Positions 1-4,433 of a stretch of 6,819 bases of DNA are shown one piece after another. The stretch's first letter is position 1. Each line of letters begins with the position of its first letter. Under the pieces are notes generated by a model. That model saw only the letters and a list, made by a program, of their open reading frames with translations, made no database searches and was not told where the DNA came from. The translations under genes and the position numbers were made by a program. Source of the DNA: Patescibacteria group bacterium. Lineage in GTDB: Bacteria; Patescibacteriota; Minisyncoccia; Phycocordibacterales; PALSA-1337. The stretch is taken from the NCBI GenBank assembly GCA_030917665.1, contig JAUPUH010000068.1:1-6819 (forward strand). Reading direction: 5' to 3'.

Positions 1-30
1 CCCATGAGAGTTCAAGTCTCTCCTTCGGCA
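1..30 (+). tRNA. tRNA 3' end, probably tRNA-Leu (partial)
   Basis: Only the 3' part is in the window. A perfect T arm is visible: stem GAGAG (6-10), seven-base loop TTCAAGT (11-17), stem CTCTC (18-22). It is followed by a seven-base acceptor strand CTTCGGC (23-29) and discriminator A (30). CCA is not encoded and must be added by the CCA-adding enzyme. The acceptor strand implies a 5' strand GCCGAAG, which together with discriminator A resembles bacterial tRNA-Leu. The anticodon is outside the window, so the isoacceptor is unknown, and another A-discriminator tRNA remains possible. Confidence 0.8.
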
Positions 31-31
31 C

Positions 32-868
32 ATGAAAAGTAAGATAGTTGCTATCGTAGGCCCTACAGCTGTGGGCAAAAGTGATTTTGCTGTTGAGTAC
101 GCACTCAAAAATAATGGAGAAATAATCTCAGCGGATTCACGGCAGGTCTATAAAGGTCTTGATATCGGGACGGGAAAAATCACTCAAGAAGAAATGAAAG
201 GTATCCCCCACCATCTCCTTGATGTTGCTGATCCAAGCGATAATTTTAATGTTGGGAAATTCAAGGAGCTTGCTGAAAAAGCTATTGCTGATATCTCGTC
301 TCGAGGAAAACTTCCGATCATCTGTGGCGGCACCGGCTTCTATATAGATGCTGTCGTAAACAATATTACGTATCCTGATGTAACACACAATGAAAAGTTA
401 CGTGAGGAACTTGAAGAAAAGTCTGCTTCAGAACTTTTTGATACATTAAAAAAGCTCGATGTCGACTATACCCTCTCATTGAACAATTCAGAACAAAACA
501 ATCCTCAGCGTCTTATCCGCTCCATAGAAATAGCAACAGCTCTCGGCAAGGTTCCAAAGGTTATTGCGAATGATTCTCAATACGAAATTACATGGATTAA
601 GCTCGAACTCCCTCTTGATGAATTAAAACAAAGAATACACGTACGTCTCACTAAACGTCTCGAAAACGGAATGATCGAAGAAATAGAAAACCTTCACAAA
701 AATGGCTTATCTTGGGAGCGTATGGAAGAGTTAGGACTTGAATACAGATATGTCTCTCGATTCCTTCAAGGATCGATTACAAAAGAAAAAATGATTGAGC
801 AATTGCAGAATGAAATCTGGCACTATGCGAAAAGACAGATATTGTGGTTCAAAAAAATCCAGAATTGA
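32..868 (+). CDS. miaA: tRNA dimethylallyltransferase MiaA
   Basis: MiaA transfers the dimethylallyl group of DMAPP to N6 of A37 in tRNAs that read codons starting with U, in the cytoplasm. At 278 residues it is shorter than E. coli MiaA (about 316). Seen: P-loop GPTAVGKS (10-17); S-A-D-S-R-Q-V-Y (33-40), whose Asp35 matches the catalytic Asp42 of E. coli; D-I-G-T-G-K (44-49); GIPHHLLD (57-64); GGTGFYIDAV (99-108); NNPQRLIRSIEIA (156-168); and C-terminal YAKRQILWF (265-273). The region between about 109 and 155 is compact, the usual C-terminal tail is missing, and the familiar G-Y-R/K motif appears as GLEYRYVSRFLQG, a divergence I believe is common in this lineage. The start is fixed by the P-loop lying eight residues in. 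It lies two bases after the tRNA discriminator, with no Shine-Dalgarno sequence. No terminator follows, so transcription may run on into the next gene. Confidence 0.95.
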   Translation: MKSKIVAIVGPTAVGKSDFAVEYALKNNGEIISADSRQVYKGLDIGTGKITQEEMKGIPHHLLDVADPSDNFNVGKFKELAEKAIADISSRGKLPIICGGTGFYIDAVVNNITYPDVTHNEKLREELEEKSASELFDTLKKLDVDYTLSLNNSEQNNPQRLIRSIEIATALGKVPKVIANDSQYEITWIKLELPLDELKQRIHVRLTKRLENGMIEEIENLHKNGLSWERMEELGLEYRYVSRFLQGSITKEKMIEQLQNEIWHYAKRQILWFKKIQN

Positions 869-892
869 CGGGAAAGTTTTTAGTGGTAGTAT
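865..892 (+). promoter_or_regulatory. Promoter of the 164-residue gene, overlapping the miaA stop
   Basis: The -35 TTGACG (865-870) overlaps the miaA TGA stop. After a 16-base spacer comes -10 TAGTAT (887-892), preceded by TGG, an extended -10. This predicts transcription starting near 899 and a leader of about 40 bases without a Shine-Dalgarno sequence. Inferred from sequence match only. Confidence 0.6.
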
Positions 893-940
893 GTTGGACA
901 GGTAAACTGCACTCAACAAAAACTGAACCCCGTATCTCTT

Positions 941-1435
941 ATGCAAAAATCGACTCTTCTCGCAATCCTTGGTGAACAGCCCGAGGCGGCCCTCAAAAGC
1001 AACTTTCATGGCCTTGAACGCCAGCTTGCAGATCAATTCACCGACATTATGGCTGTGGTGATGTTCGGTGAGAAACCACCGGTGACCGGACCTGGAAATG
1101 ATCTCAGTCTTAAGCGTCTTCACGAAGTCGTAGACGAGGTTGTCTATGAATCCCACACCCGGCTCGGTCGTCTTGCCGCCGCCTATGCTTTTGTCCACGA
1201 GATAAAACGAGGTGAGAGCAAAACCGAGATGGAGGGGCACATCCTTCGTCTCATTGAGTCGCTGAGCGACTCCTCCCAGCATGTCCCCGATACGCTCATC
1301 GCGATACTCCTCCGTCTGGACATCTTCGGTATGAACATCGAAAAAGCCGCGCGTGCAAAGATAGCGGCAACCCTCGCGTTTGTTCCTGCCCCCAACCCCC
1401 AGTTGCAACTCGCAGTTGGTGGGGCCGTGGACTAG
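941..1435 (+). CDS. Hypothetical cytoplasmic helical protein (164 aa)
   Basis: I do not recognise a family. The product has no signal peptide, no membrane segment and no cysteine. It is rich in Leu, Ala and Glu, with amphipathic helices at roughly residues 1-40, 55-90, 93-110 and 115-147. A Pro/Gly linker (EKPPVTGPG, 44-52) splits the first helical block from the rest, and a Pro/Gly-containing tail (149-164) closes the chain. The gene sits between a good promoter and a strong terminator in the same direction, which supports it being real and possibly monocistronic. It lacks a Shine-Dalgarno sequence. Its base composition is visibly richer in GC than miaA (34 of 60 bases in 961-1020 against 20 of 60 in 361-420), suggesting a different origin or constraint. 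A long frame on the opposite strand (731-1408) was considered and dismissed. Function unknown. Confidence 0.7.
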   Translation: MQKSTLLAILGEQPEAALKSNFHGLERQLADQFTDIMAVVMFGEKPPVTGPGNDLSLKRLHEVVDEVVYESHTRLGRLAAAYAFVHEIKRGESKTEMEGHILRLIESLSDSSQHVPDTLIAILLRLDIFGMNIEKAARAKIAATLAFVPAPNPQLQLAVGGAVD

Positions 1436-1456
1436 TCAGTTCACACACTTTCACTC

Positions 1457-1493
1457 CACCTTCTTTGGGAAACCAGAGAGGGTGTGATTTTTT
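1457..1493 (+). terminator. Intrinsic terminator of the 164-residue gene
   Basis: A 12-bp stem pairs 1457-1468 with 1473-1484 and closes a GAAA tetraloop (1469-1472). Six T follow within four bases (1488-1493). Two pairs are G-U wobbles only in rightward RNA (1461 with 1480, 1465 with 1476), matching + strand transcription. It starts 21 bases after the stop. Confidence 0.9.
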
Positions 1494-1496
1494 ATA

Positions 1497-1523
1497 TAAC
1501 AAAACTCCGGCTTAAACCGGAGT
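1497..1523 (-). terminator. Intrinsic terminator of the leftward peptidoglycan-binding gene
   Basis: Arms ACTCCGG (1504-1510) and CCGGAGT (1517-1523) form a perfect 7-bp stem with a six-base loop. Leftward RNA then has UUUUGUU. It lies 27 bases past the stop of the 1551-2231 gene and is convergent with the terminator at 1457-1493. Confidence 0.85.
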
Positions 1524-1550
1524 CCTGTTTGAGATAATAATTTTATACGA

Positions 1551-2231
1551 TTACTTATTGTCTGTGCTCTCAAGAGCGCTATATGCACTCGCTGTGTTCA
1601 TATACTTGTTAGAGTTTATGACAGCAATGCTTGAAGCTGTGATTGCAGATCGACATGCTTTTACAGTATCCTTGCATCCGATTTCTACGAAAATATTGTT
1701 TCCAATATCAGACTTCGCTGGAATCCATGTAGCAACTCCGTCGTTAAGAGTCTTGTCGCTCACGGTTCGGACAAGCTCATATCGATTAGGATTGCTTGAA
1801 ACTTTCTTGATAACATTAACCTTAACGTTATCAGAAGAGTAGTTAGAAGCTGTCCATTTCAATGCCTGCTTGTTTCCAATTTCTATTGTCTCACCACCCT
1901 TATGGCTTGTGAGAGAAAGAAGTCCATCAACTGATGTGCCATTGATAGCTGCTCGAGTCATTGGGCCAACATATCCAGTGGCGCTAATCTTCTTTGATGT
2001 CTGAAAAGCTTTTACAGCTTCTGCAGTAGCATTGAAGTAGTTTCCTGTTGCTTCTCCTTTGAAGTATCCCTTCTCAGAAAGAAACTGCTGGAGACTCTTA
2101 ACATCAGCACTGTTCTTCATTCCGAATGACAAATCCTTATTGAAATTCGTTGCTGCCTGAGCTGTAATCGTAACTGAAAGTCCGATTACAACTGCTGCGA
2201 CAAGGAAAATCATCTGTTTTCGTGTGTTCAT
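1551..2231 (-). CDS. Secreted peptidoglycan-binding protein with a Kre9/KNH-like domain
   Basis: This 226-residue exported protein is likely to bind the cell wall. Seen: a signal peptide (basic MNTRKQ, hydrophobic 8-20, likely cleavage near AQA-A at 26/27); a PG_binding_1-type repeat at about 34-98 (L-S-F-G-M, DVKSLQQFL, a KGYFKGEATGNYF segment, AVKAFQ, GYVGPMTRAAIN); then a beta-rich module at about 104-205 opening with L-T-S-H-K-G-G-E-T and containing ALKW. That resembles the Ser-Thr-rich Kre9/KNH domain often found after peptidoglycan-binding modules in Parcubacteria. Cys186 and Cys193 could form a disulfide outside the cell. No catalytic domain is present, so it is more likely an anchor or adaptor than a hydrolase. 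It has its own promoter and terminator but no Shine-Dalgarno sequence; an inverted repeat abuts the start codon. The two domain assignments come from motif recognition, not a search. Confidence 0.88.
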   Translation of the reverse strand: MNTRKQMIFLVAAVVIGLSVTITAQAATNFNKDLSFGMKNSADVKSLQQFLSEKGYFKGEATGNYFNATAEAVKAFQTSKKISATGYVGPMTRAAINGTSVDGLLSLTSHKGGETIEIGNKQALKWTASNYSSDNVKVNVIKKVSSNPNRYELVRTVSDKTLNDGVATWIPAKSDIGNNIFVEIGCKDTVKACRSAITASSIAVINSNKYMNTASAYSALESTDNK

Positions 2232-2259
2232 GCGTATAATTAATTATTTATTAATACGC
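2232..2259. repeat. Inverted repeat between promoter and start codon
   Basis: GCGTAT (2232-2237) and ATACGC (2254-2259) are perfect six-base arms around a 16-base AT-only spacer. The left arm touches the start codon of the 1551-2231 gene; the right arm lies just downstream of the proposed -10, around the expected transcription start. It could be an operator or a 5' hairpin affecting translation. Confidence 0.5.
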
Positions 2260-2261
2260 GT

Positions 2262-2290
2262 TTTCTACCATATATGACTTAAAAAGTCAA
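2262..2290 (-). promoter_or_regulatory. Promoter of the peptidoglycan-binding gene
   Basis: On the leftward strand: -35 TTGACT (2285-2290), 17-base spacer, TGG and -10 TAGAAA (2262-2267). The 14 bases ATGTATTGACTTTT (2282-2295) recur exactly at the promoter at 4372-4400. The expected start near 2255 gives a leader of about 24 bases. Confidence 0.6.
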
Positions 2291-2304
2291 TACATTACTT
2301 GACT
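2276..2304. repeat. Overlapping inverted repeats at the -35 region
   Basis: Two small dyads share the -35 hexamer of the 2231 promoter. GACTT (2276-2280) and AAGTC (2284-2288) are separated by three bases; AGTCAA (2285-2290) and TTGACT (2299-2304) by eight. They would suit a repressor or activator site, but arms of five or six bases in AT-rich DNA can arise by chance. Confidence 0.35.
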
Positions 2305-2322
2305 CCTATAAAAAGAATGATG

Positions 2323-2393
2323 CGGGCGATGGAAGAATCGAACTTCCGACAGCGGTTTTGGAGACCGCAGTTATGCCACTTAACTAATCGCCC
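2323..2393 (-). tRNA. trpT: tRNA-Trp (anticodon CCA)
   Basis: All arms can be folded in 71 bases. Acceptor GGGCGAT pairs with ATCGCCC, with discriminator G. The D arm is GTTA/TAAC with a short loop AGTGGCA. The anticodon stem GCGGT/ACCGC carries the loop CTCCAAA, giving anticodon CCA. The variable loop has four bases, and the T arm GGAAG/CTTCC has loop TTCGATT. G as discriminator fits tRNA-Trp. CCA is not encoded (CAT follows). A T-rich run beginning about five bases after the 3' end may serve as the terminator. It lies downstream of rpmG, as in the classical rpmG-trpT-secE-nusG cluster. Confidence 0.95.
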
Positions 2394-2415
2394 TCGTGCT
2401 TTAATGTGCCAAAAT

Positions 2416-2424
2416 ACTATAGCA
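2416..2424 (-). promoter_or_regulatory. Extended -10 promoter of tRNA-Trp
   Basis: The leftward strand reads TGC followed by TATAGT (2416-2421), 22 bases upstream of the tRNA 5' end. No convincing -35 lies at 16-18 bases, because the rpmG terminator occupies that place. Assignment rests on the extended -10 and its position. Confidence 0.5.
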
Positions 2425-2430
2425 TATTCA

Positions 2431-2453
2431 AGAGAAAATCGCCTCTCGGCGAC
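2431..2453 (-). terminator. Intrinsic terminator of rpmG
   Basis: In leftward RNA, GUCGCC (2453-2448) pairs with GGCGAU (2443-2438) around a GAGA tetraloop, then UUUUCUCUU follows. The outer G-U pair is a C/A mismatch on the other strand, supporting leftward use. It starts 18 bases past the rpmG stop. The T tract is imperfect, so some readthrough into tRNA-Trp is possible. Confidence 0.65.
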
Positions 2454-2471
2454 CTCTTTTCCCTATTTAAA

Positions 2472-2627
2472 CTATTTCTTTGCCTCCTTAAAAGTAATAT
2501 GCTTTCGGAGAGCCTTGCTGAACTTCTTGAGCTCAATCTTTCGCTCGACTTTCTTCTTGTTCTTTCGAGTCCAGTATGTTTCGCCTGTCTCCTTGTTTTT
2601 GATTTGTATAAGTTGAATCTGTGACAT
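2472..2627 (-). CDS. rpmG: 50S ribosomal protein L33
   Basis: L33 is a small protein of the large ribosomal subunit near the tRNA exit (E) site. The 51-residue product begins MSQIQLIQIKNKETGETYW and ends with the diagnostic segment ERKIELKKFSKALRKHITFKEAKK (28-51). The family's hallmark LxLKK(F/Y)...(R/K)(K/Q)H..(Y/F)KEAK is clear. There are no cysteines, so this is the zinc-independent (C-minus) form. The frame stays open upstream to 2705, but the family length and N-terminus fix the ATG at 2627. That start lies only nine bases after the -10 of a good promoter, so the mRNA should be leaderless or nearly so. A terminator and tRNA-Trp follow on the same strand. Confidence 0.95.
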   Translation of the reverse strand: MSQIQLIQIKNKETGETYWTRKNKKKVERKIELKKFSKALRKHITFKEAKK

Positions 2628-2636
2628 AGTCCAAGT

Positions 2637-2665
2637 ACTATACCCTACTTTGTTTAAAAATGCAA
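2637..2665 (-). promoter_or_regulatory. rpmG promoter (near-leaderless transcript)
   Basis: On the leftward strand: -35 TTGCAT (2660-2665), 17-base spacer, -10 TATAGT (2637-2642), then nine bases to the rpmG ATG. A start seven bases after the -10 leaves a leader of about three bases. The -35 overlaps the T tract of the preceding terminator. Confidence 0.75.
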
Positions 2666-2699
2666 AAGAAAACCGCAGGCCCATAGCTAGGCGCCTGCG
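2664..2699 (-). terminator. Intrinsic terminator of the exported two-gene operon
   Basis: CGCAGGC (2674-2680) and GCCTGCG (2693-2699) form a perfect 7-bp GC-rich stem with a 12-base loop. Leftward RNA then reads GUUUUCUUUU. It begins 30 bases after the stop of the 391-residue gene and directly adjoins the rpmG promoter. Confidence 0.8.
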
Positions 2700-2728
2700 A
2701 TTCATTGTAACTACAAGTTCATGCTGTT

Positions 2729-3904
2729 TTAGGGCGTTGCAGTGTCATCACTGCCGTCATTGTTGCCAGAGGCGACCGGAGTGATTCCTTTTCCGACGCC
2801 GTCATCCCCACTCCATATCGTCCACTCGTAGGAGGAGTAGTAGAAGTCGAGATTTGCGCCAGACACTGGGTTTAACACTTGTCCAATCATGACAATCTTG
2901 TAGGTCTCATAACCCACCAAATTGTTGATAATCAGAGTAGCACCATTATCACTCGGAACCACCTTCGTGCCGAGCAACTGCATCGCACCCTCAGAGTCTT
3001 TGCCCCAAATTTCTACTGCAGAGCCCTTGCGGAGCCCGTAGGTATAAATCTGGACATATCCAGTCGGGTCCGATACATGCAGCAGTGCGATTTTCGCATC
3101 GTAGTCCTCCCCATTCCGAGTCACAGGTGTTTTAAGTTCAACCTGTTGGAATGACAAGGGGCGTGCATTTTTTTCAATCGCATAGGCCTCGAGTGTGTTG
3201 TTGGGAAGCTCAATGCCAAACCCGACACCAGTGTCAGGCTGAGGATCTTGCTGAGGGTTGCTATCTTTGAACGGGATCCGCCCAATGACAGTATTGTTCC
3301 GTGCGTCAATGATATTGAAGCCGGTCGGCGGACGCAGTGGATCGAAGCTGATGACAAATGTTCCAGTGCTGGAATCATACCAGCCAGTCGTAGATCCATC
3401 TTCGCTTTCGATTCTCGTGTTATTACGATTGTGGTCCCCGGTGAACGTATAGGGAATTTTCGCATAGACATGAGACAAGTTGACCGTTATCCGAATATCA
3501 TCGGTTTTGATCAAACTTTCTTTGCCAAAGTACCCATGTCGCTTTTCCTGACCGTCGGCACCGTAGCCTGTGACATTAAGCCAGAAGTTTTGAACCTGGC
3601 CAGCATACGCCGGAAACTCATAAAGCGGGTGACCGGCGTCAATTGCCAGTTCCACTTCATTAATCCGAAGCTGCGTAATCGCCCAACGCCCGTTAAAGAG
3701 TTGAAGGGTGAAGTACGCCTGCACGAAGTTAGTGGTGTTGCCAGTGAATTGATACTGACCATACCAGTACGAGATCGGGGCCTTCGCGAACGCATCAGCA
3801 ATTTGCTCCGGCGTCGGCTCTGCAGCCTTGAGCGCTGAGGTTTGAATGCCGAGCAGAACGACCACTGCGAGCACGAGGGATTTAACGAATGTGATAGTTT
3901 TCAT
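2729..3904 (-). CDS. Exported protein of unknown function (391 aa)
   Basis: I do not recognise a family. A clear signal peptide opens the protein (MKTITFVK, hydrophobic core 9-24, likely cleavage after ALKAA near 28). The mature part has no cysteine and is rich in aromatic, Asn, Thr and Gly residues, suggesting beta-sheet. It seems to have an N-terminal beta-rich part to about 215, a Pro/Gln/Asp linker (SNPQQDPQPDTG) near 220, a second beta-rich part at about 230-365, and an acidic Gly/Ser/Asp tail. No sortase motif, lipobox or hydrophobic anchor is visible at the C-terminus, so it is probably secreted or non-covalently surface-bound. It follows the 99-residue exported gene after 40 bases with no terminator between them, so the two are likely co-transcribed. 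Only a weak ribosome-binding sequence (GGAT) precedes it. Composition is visibly more GC-rich than alr or miaA. Confidence 0.85.
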   Translation of the reverse strand: MKTITFVKSLVLAVVVLLGIQTSALKAAEPTPEQIADAFAKAPISYWYGQYQFTGNTTNFVQAYFTLQLFNGRWAITQLRINEVELAIDAGHPLYEFPAYAGQVQNFWLNVTGYGADGQEKRHGYFGKESLIKTDDIRITVNLSHVYAKIPYTFTGDHNRNNTRIESEDGSTTGWYDSSTGTFVISFDPLRPPTGFNIIDARNNTVIGRIPFKDSNPQQDPQPDTGVGFGIELPNNTLEAYAIEKNARPLSFQQVELKTPVTRNGEDYDAKIALLHVSDPTGYVQIYTYGLRKGSAVEIWGKDSEGAMQLLGTKVVPSDNGATLIINNLVGYETYKIVMIGQVLNPVSGANLDFYYSSYEWTIWSGDDGVGKGITPVASGNNDGSDDTATP

Positions 3905-3944
3905 TTCAATTTATCCGTGTTGAGGTTTCTATTGTTTATTGAGT

Positions 3945-4244
3945 TTATTTGTTTTGGGACACCGAAAAAGTGTAAGTTACCGAGACGCCGTGACCCGCTT
4001 TAGGATCAAAGCCCATTTCACTAAGCTGAAGATCGCGAGCTTCCTTTGCAGGATCAGTGTCCGCAGATTCTTCATTTGCGGGGACAAGCTGATTCGTATC
4101 AGCAGCTTCGCTAACAGTTACAAGTCCAACCTCCGCTTTGATTTTGGAAGAAAGCGGATTGAATTTGCCTGTCATAAGCATCAGAGTAAGTGTGAGCATC
4201 GCGACAATGGCGACGACAGTGAAAAGCTGTTTCATAGTCTTCAT
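3945..4244 (-). CDS. Small exported or membrane-anchored protein (99 aa)
   Basis: I do not recognise a family. From the chosen ATG the product starts MKTMKQ, then a hydrophobic segment (7-25) that is either a signal peptide or a single N-terminal membrane anchor. A flexible, acidic Ala/Glu/Asp-rich stretch follows (about 47-70), then the C-terminal segment L-S-E-M-G-F-D-P-K-A-G-H-G with V-S-V-T-Y-T-F-S-V. No cysteine. The frame is open back to an ATG at 4313, but starting there would put 23 mixed residues before the hydrophobic core. The ATG at 4244 gives a proper signal-like N-terminus with a weak GGGAA nine bases upstream. First gene of a likely operon with the 391-residue exported protein, driven by the promoter at 4372-4400 through a structured leader of about 120 bases. 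Confidence 0.75.
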   Translation of the reverse strand: MKTMKQLFTVVAIVAMLTLTLMLMTGKFNPLSSKIKAEVGLVTVSEAADTNQLVPANEESADTDPAKEARDLQLSEMGFDPKAGHGVSVTYTFSVSQNK

Positions 4245-4286
4245 AAGCCGTAGTTCCCGTAATTCTCCCATCCTTAAACAATCAAG

Positions 4287-4308
4287 AAACCTCGCACACG
4301 CGAGATTT
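4287..4308 (-). promoter_or_regulatory. Leader hairpin 2 (attenuator- or boxB-like)
   Basis: In leftward RNA nine base pairs form between 4308-4300 and 4295-4287 around a GUGU loop; the core is CUCGC with GCGAG. The pair of 4305 with 4290 is a G-U wobble only in leftward RNA, matching the transcript direction. The 3' arm ends in UUU and CUUG follows, so it could be a weak terminator. It lies 10 bases after the boxA-like element, where a nut-type site would have its boxB. Confidence 0.55.
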
Positions 4309-4318
4309 AACATGAACT

Positions 4319-4330
4319 TGTCAAAGAACG
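4319..4330 (-). promoter_or_regulatory. boxA-like antitermination element in the leader
   Basis: The leftward strand reads CGTTCTTTGACA, agreeing at every position with the NusB/NusE boxA consensus as I remember it (YGYTCTTTRANA), known from rRNA leaders. It lies about 35 bases into the predicted leader, between two hairpins. The same string could occur by chance, and an mRNA boxA outside rRNA or ribosomal genes would be unusual. Confidence 0.45.
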
Positions 4331-4333
4331 GAA

Positions 4334-4352
4334 AGGAGCCTTAATGGCCCCT
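4334..4352 (-). promoter_or_regulatory. Leader hairpin 1
   Basis: In leftward RNA AGGGGCC (4352-4346) pairs with GGCUCCU (4340-4334) around a five-base AUUAA loop. One pair is G-U only in leftward RNA and A/C on the other strand, so the leader transcript is the strand that folds well. It sits within about 15 bases of the predicted transcript 5' end. Confidence 0.55.
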
Positions 4353-4371
4353 GTTGTTTTAATTCCATAAT

Positions 4372-4400
4372 ATAATAGCATATTTATATATAAAAGTCAA
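4372..4400 (-). promoter_or_regulatory. Promoter of the exported two-gene operon
   Basis: On the leftward strand: -35 TTGACT (4395-4400), 17-base spacer ending in TGC, -10 TATTAT (4372-4377), an extended -10. The 14 bases ATGTATTGACTTTT (4392-4405) are identical to those at the 2231 promoter. Transcription should begin near 4365, about 120 bases before the first start codon. Confidence 0.8.
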
Positions 4401-4420
4401 TACATCTCAAAACCACAAAC

Positions 4421-4424
4421 GGAG
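4421..4424 (+). promoter_or_regulatory. alr ribosome-binding site
   Basis: GGAG lies nine bases before the ATG at 4434 and is the best Shine-Dalgarno match in the window, supporting 4434 (ATGATG) as start. TAGAAT directly after it (4425-4430) could instead be a -10 element placing transcription at about 4437, the second ATG. I could not find a convincing -35 for alr. Confidence 0.55.
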
Positions 4425-4433
4425 TAGAATAGG

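Noticed and set aside
731..1408. Long leftward open frame (225 codons) antisense to the miaA end and the 164-residue gene
   Set aside because: It crosses a good rightward promoter, overlaps miaA, has no ribosome-binding site, promoter or terminator of its own, and a composition (many Cys, His, Phe, Arg) typical of antisense translation.
2299..2325. Rightward TTGACT as a promoter within the 2231 upstream region
   Set aside because: No -10 at 16-18 bases, and the following DNA is the antisense of tRNA-Trp; it is better seen as one arm of an inverted repeat.
2628..2705. Upstream extension of rpmG by 26 codons
   Set aside because: L33 is normally about 50 residues, and the extension covers the rpmG promoter and the preceding terminator.
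3248..3838. Rightward open frame of 196 codons inside the 391-residue exported gene
   Set aside because: Antisense to a gene with a signal peptide, promoter and terminator; its Arg/Ile/Val-rich product lacks any recognisable domain or start signal.
4245..4313. Start of the 99-residue exported protein at the ATG at 4313
   Set aside because: It would put 23 mixed residues before the hydrophobic segment and translate through the leader hairpin at 4287-4308. Still possible as a regulatory in-frame leader, but less likely.
4334..4360. Rightward terminator formed by GGAGCC/GGCCCC followed by TGTTGTTTT
   Set aside because: No rightward gene lies upstream, the stem has a mismatch in that direction, and the leftward RNA pairs better.
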